NCBI GenBank assembly: GCA_032209605.1
Contig: JASFXZ010000001.1
Span: 27,408,619-27,472,618, forward strand
Length of the DNA stretch: 64,000 nucleotides
From: Mactromeris polynyma
Taxonomy: Eukaryota; Mollusca; Bivalvia; Venerida; Mactridae
Reading direction: 5' to 3'
Shown: one piece after another, positions 59,714-64,000 of the stretch
Position numbering within the stretch: the stretch's first letter is position 1
How the letters are laid out: every line of letters begins with the position of its first letter
Program-made: the position numbers and the translations under genes
The notes under the pieces: model-generated
Databases searched by the model: none
Seen by the model: only the letters and a program-made list of their open reading frames with translations
Told to the model about the DNA's origin: nothing

Positions 59714-62690
59714 CCACATTAACAGTATTCTCAACAAATTTTGAATGGACAGTAGTGGCGGTAAGTGTTGCTTAGAAAGACAAGTCAATGTTGGAGTGTG
59801 ATTAGTTGGAGCATATTTTATTTACATTCTATAAACAACTTGTGAACAGGTCCATTACAAAGTGTACGTTAAATGGTTGATTACTAGAAAATCAAAAATA
59901 TATAATAAATTTATAGACAAATAAGTTGTCAGAATGTTTACAACAAAATAAGAATCGCCAATTGTTTTTAATATGTTAATGGTAGTAAGAATAATGCGCG
60001 TTTAAATAAAAATGAGCAGATTTTAATGTTTGTGACTGAATTTAGTACAATTGTTCTATGTAATTGCGTAAAGCGCATTTTTGCCTTCTACGTTATGGTA
60101 AACCAAACTACAATTAATCGTTATTTGCTTCATATGGCAAGAAAAACAACTCCATCATTCTAATATGAAGATATCTTAAACAGCTAAAATAATCGATATT
60201 TTGGGTGAGAATCTGGAAGCAAACGTCACTTTGGATGGTACATCAATGCTCATAACACGACAGCATATTGAATTAACAACAATTAGTTTCATGACCTATA
60301 CTAAAAGAGAACAACGCATGTACTTGATGAGAATAGATTTTTTGATTACTGAAATAACAAAGTATTAAGCAATACCCCGTTTCCAAATTATTCAATATAT
60401 ATCTGAATACAATAAGTTCATTTTGAAAGTAAAACGCTTCTGGCATAATGTGTAAAACAACGCATATATAATCATTTCTGCGTATATATTGAAGCATGGA
60501 AATAATATTGCTGGTTGATCACATGACATTGCTCAGGACATGTGATACATGCCCATGGTGAAACACACCCTGACGAGGTATAACGTCACGTGGTCCCTAA
60601 GTATATATTTGAAATACGAACTTGGCATCAAGAAATTGATAATGAATAAGTTTTAATGTTCAGATTGGAACAAGACATTAACTCGAAATCCTCCGCGCTC
60701 AATTCTCTGGCAATGAATTATGTATGTTGTTCCTATTCATAGATTGAACTGTTACTATTTTAGACCGATTTGATACTATATTTAAACCAGTGATTGAAAC
60801 TCCCAATATGAAAAAAAATGTTGATATAATCAAAATGTTAGTATCATGCTCGTAACATTACATAAATCAAATCAAAATAGTTTTAAAACTAGTTCAAAAA
60901 CTGGCAATTAAACTTATATGTAGACCAAAACTCAACATGATTGAATCAACTAAATGCACAGAAATGTGTTCCTTATCCTATGGAGAGCGTCAGACAGGAA
61001 TCAAATTACAAGTGAAGAAAGATATATTTGAATGACCGGTATGAATCTTTTGTTCATTATTTCATTTCTAAGAAACCAAAAATAATGCCCCATGAAAATC
61101 TAACAATTCATGATTTGCCCATCATTGCATTACACAACATTACCACTGGGTGAGACAATTATTTAAGGTTTATGCATTATACTAACCAGAACACATAATG
61201 ACATGTCTACAATACATAGAACTGAACTCTCCCAACATGAAATCCATACAAATTATTAGGCCAATCGTATAGTGTTGAACAGACTTCTATAAATGCTGGA
61301 AGTTCAAAACCCAGAGAAACTCAACAAATTACTTGTTATTCGCTGACAACACACAAACGTTGTCAACACAACAAAATGCAGTCAATGCATACACATCGTT
61401 TGCAGCACATAAACATAGTTGACAACTTCCTACATCGTTTGAAACAAATAAACACATTTTACAATTGCTTGCAAAACAGAAAATATCGTTGGTTACACGT
61501 AAAATTCGTTGGCAACAAATAAACATTATTAACAATAGAGAGAAAACATCTGTGGCAACACATAACCAGCGTTCGGATACAACACAACACTTTAGTTAGC
61601 AACATATAACCCAAGAAGCAACAGAAAGGTTCAATAATTCCTCAATTAAAATGTTTACATAATTATGATTCAAGTTTAAAGTATATTTAAAACGTCCGCT
61701 ATTGCACCAACAATATGATGGTTTATGCAAAGAACATAAAACTGTTCAAAGATAAAGTGGCAAGAAAGCATGACTATTTCATAAAATCCTTAACATTTAT
61801 TCAGAAAATCGTAAGAAAAAATATGATGAACAACAAACAAGATGGAGATTGAATATGCAAAGGACTTAACTTAAAATTATTGCGTCGATTTACAAAAATG
61901 AGTTTGATAACATCAAATGACTACAAACGATACACTTATAATGGCGCAAACCCAAGATAATATTGGACAAAAGAAATTGAATGCCTTTCACAAAAAAACT
62001 ACACGTGCATAATAAATGACTCCCTAAAGTGCTATTTAGCCTAAAAACACTTACAATTTTCATTTGGCTTCATAGAATCACGACACCAAGAAGTGACCAC
62101 TTGTGTCGGTCATTTTGCCGAGAAAAGAACAAACATGTACAATGTAACACTTAACCAAGTAATTCAGTGTTGCCTGTCTGCCACTGAGCTTACATAATAG
62201 TGCGTAATACAGTTGTGTCTGCCACTTCATTGAGCGCGGCTATTTCACAGAATGTCCCTCGGCTGAGCTTACGTTCCACTATCTATGACATTATCGAGCG
62301 CAGTTTTGAGGGTGACACTTACTTCTAAGTGTTGCGCTTTAGCCTATCACAGCGATGGTCGCAACTATTAGGGTTGCATTTTTTTCTCTTTTTATGAATA
62401 TCCATATATTCACGCGGACACTTTACACAGTGTTAACCTTAACACCATATACAAATTGTACCAAAAACAATACGTTCAATTCAAAGTGATAGAAGTTTGC
62501 AAAAGTAACGTCCATATCGCTGCAAATTTTAACGTAACATAAATGTGTCGATGAATCGTGCACTTAAATGATTTCTGCACTAATGAAGAAAGTAACGTAA
62601 CTGTTGCTATGGACACGTACTTGTATACTATCTTGACTTCCTGCATAATGTTACAATATTACTCAAACAGATACGTCATTTTTATGACAT
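59714..62690. other. Unassigned DNA downstream of the transporter
   Basis: AT-rich. A degenerate GTTGGCAACAAATAAACAT-like motif recurs around 61340-61530 (irregular spacing). Around 62060-62390 the sequence is slightly richer in G+C with a donor-like AATT|gtaagt on the minus strand, but no exon could be supported. Confidence 0.35.
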
Positions 62691-62693
62691 AAT

Positions 62694-62699
62694 TTTATT
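62694..62699 (-). promoter_or_regulatory. Probable polyadenylation signal of the transporter gene
   Basis: AATAAA on the minus strand about 220 nt after the stop codon at 62920. Confidence 0.45.
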
Positions 62700-62919
62700 G
62701 ACCTAATACTAATGACTGTACAAATATATGAGCTAATGTTTCCTTTATCAAAACTACAAGAACACTTTTGAACATTGTACAATGACTATCACATATAAAC
62801 AGTTTTTGATCACAATGCGCGTGGTCGTCTGATCACCAACCCGAATGATCACGTGATGACTTAGATCACGTGATCTTAATAAAAGGTGAACTATTCAATA
62901 GGCAAGAAGAAAATGTAAA

Positions 62920-63882
62920 CTAGGCAGTGATTGGTTCGAGTTCTGTCATTTCTTCTGAACTCTCACGTGCTTCCGTGCCCGTAAGACGTCTGACTAACGG
63001 TATGAAATATAGCATAATGCCGCTGATTGCAACTATCACACCAGCAACAATAAAGGACACATCGTAACTTCCAGTTCCGTCATATAACCAACCTGGAAGA
63101 ACAAAGACAGCTTGTACAATAACTTTATAACGTTCAAAATCACAGTTAAATTATTAAAAACTACTTGTATTGACTAAAATAATTTATAAAGCACAATTTT
63201 GCATCCATATCCAGAAAAGGTCGTTAATTCAACGAGATAAATGTATATGAAAAATTGAAATTGGTAATGTAATAAGCGACTAGATTCGGAAGATCGTTTG
63301 TGACATTTGCACTTCATTATTTCTCTCCTAGGTAATATTGAATTATGGAAGTTGAAATCGTAAATTCACGAATTCATAATCTTGAAGTCGTGAATTCACA
63401 AATTAACGATTTCAAAATTCAATATTTCCTAGGAGAGTAATAAAGTGTGAATCTCACCACCGGTCTTTCGTAACAGAAGATGCCTTGTTAAAATACGCGA
63501 CTTTTCGGCTAATCATTTCTATTTGTAGTCGGTAGTGTGGAAGTGATTTCTTGCAGGCAGATATTGATGCATTTGTTTCGTAGGTATGGAACTATAGCAT
63601 CTTTATTTATATTCAGAATTACGATATAACTTTAAATTCCATGAAGTTAAAATGAAAATTCTCAACAATATAAGCTTTTTTCTGCGTTTATAACGGTGAA
63701 TATTAATCCGATTGTTTATACACGGCATAGACCGAGGAATTCCGAATTATATTTACCTGCAATAGGAGGACCAATCAATGTGGCAAACCCTTGGAACATC
63801 AGAAGCAGTCCGAATGAATTAACTAACATATCAAGTCCAAGAAGATCAACCAACACCACAGATGTTAAGGAGACATAGACAC
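62920..63882 (-). CDS. SLC16-like monocarboxylate transporter, last two exons (partial)
   Basis: Exon 63882-63757 (acceptor gatacag|GT, donor GCAG|gtaaat) encodes [35 protein letters not shown] and IGPPIA. This is the C-half pattern of SLC16/MCT proteins, where a short loop (V-x-L-V-D-L-L-G-L) precedes a helix ending in a G-P-P-x-A-G turn. Exon 63092-62920 completes the glycine codon and encodes [20 protein letters not shown], a last helix ([17 protein letters not shown]) and an acidic cytosolic tail ending in TAG. Both junctions are phase 1. These 12-helix proteins move monocarboxylates or related substrates across the plasma membrane with protons; the substrate of this one cannot be told. 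The first ten or so helices lie right of the window. Confidence 0.88.
63310..63447. repeat. Foldback (palindromic) element in a transporter intron
   Basis: CTCTCCTAGGTAATATTGAAT on the left mirrors ATTCAATATTTCCTAGGAGAG on the right; inside, GAAATCGTAAATTCACGAATT mirrors the other arm. The arms share GAAGTTGAAATCGTAAATTC with 39320-39405. Confidence 0.82.
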
Positions 63883-63980
63883 CTGTATCAAAACAATAAA
63901 ATACGATAAGCGATAAAATATCATACGAATTGTAACGAAATGAGTCTTTGGTAATGTTTTAATCTATCGATCAATGAACC

Positions 63981-64000
63981 CACCCGCTTGGCTCAGTTAA
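63981..64000 (+). mobile_element. Start of a tRNA-like SINE head, cut by window edge
   Basis: ACCCGCTTGGCTCAGTTAA resembles a tRNA 5' end with box A. Only 20 bases are visible. Confidence 0.3.

Overview
This is eukaryotic, AT-rich, intron-containing DNA, most likely from a mollusc and probably a bivalve. The pointers are a secreted coiled-coil plus C1q-domain protein, several copies of a tRNA-headed SINE with a mollusc-type 3' tail, an SLC16-type transporter, and a very high load of minisatellites. No bacterial operon, CRISPR array or viral genome is present. The species cannot be fixed from the window alone.

Three protein genes are supported, all on the minus strand. (1) The 5' part of an ionotropic glutamate receptor-like gene runs from the start codon at 18304 down to 419 and continues off the left edge. 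Seven exons (278 codons) with canonical splice sites and matching phases encode a signal peptide and part of the extracellular amino-terminal domain. (2) A complete two-exon C1q-domain gene lies at 51934-49271 (195 aa). (3) The last two exons of an SLC16-like monocarboxylate transporter lie at 63882-62920, with the rest off the right edge.

Layout: 0.4-18.3 kb is the receptor gene, whose introns hold a GAT microsatellite, minisatellites of 38, 45/46, 47 and 55 bp, SINEs, a decayed non-LTR retrotransposon tail and a nested TIR element with an 8-bp target duplication. 18.3-23.1 kb is mostly featureless. 23.1-33.3 kb is one giant 39/33-bp minisatellite of roughly 260 units, broken by a 200-N assembly gap. 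33.8-34.05 kb is a 28-bp array. 35.2-41.5 kb is an old tandem duplication (copies A and B) with a mariner in A and a hAT-like element in B. 41.5-43.9 kb holds 33-bp, 19-bp and 55-bp arrays. 44-49 kb has a MITE-like element and unassigned DNA. 49.2-51.9 kb is the C1q gene with a 75-bp array in its intron. 52-62.7 kb is SINEs, dispersed repeats and unassigned DNA. 62.7-63.9 kb is the transporter 3' end.

Tandem arrays alone cover roughly 18-19 kb, more than a quarter of the window. The very long open frames in the arrays are open on both strands because the unit lengths are multiples of three, and I do not regard them as genes. The genes show no functional link to one another beyond being neighbours. 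The most unusual things here are structural: the 10-kb array with its higher-order repeats, the duplicated locus with two-exon secretory-signal cassettes, and the nested terminal-inverted-repeat elements.
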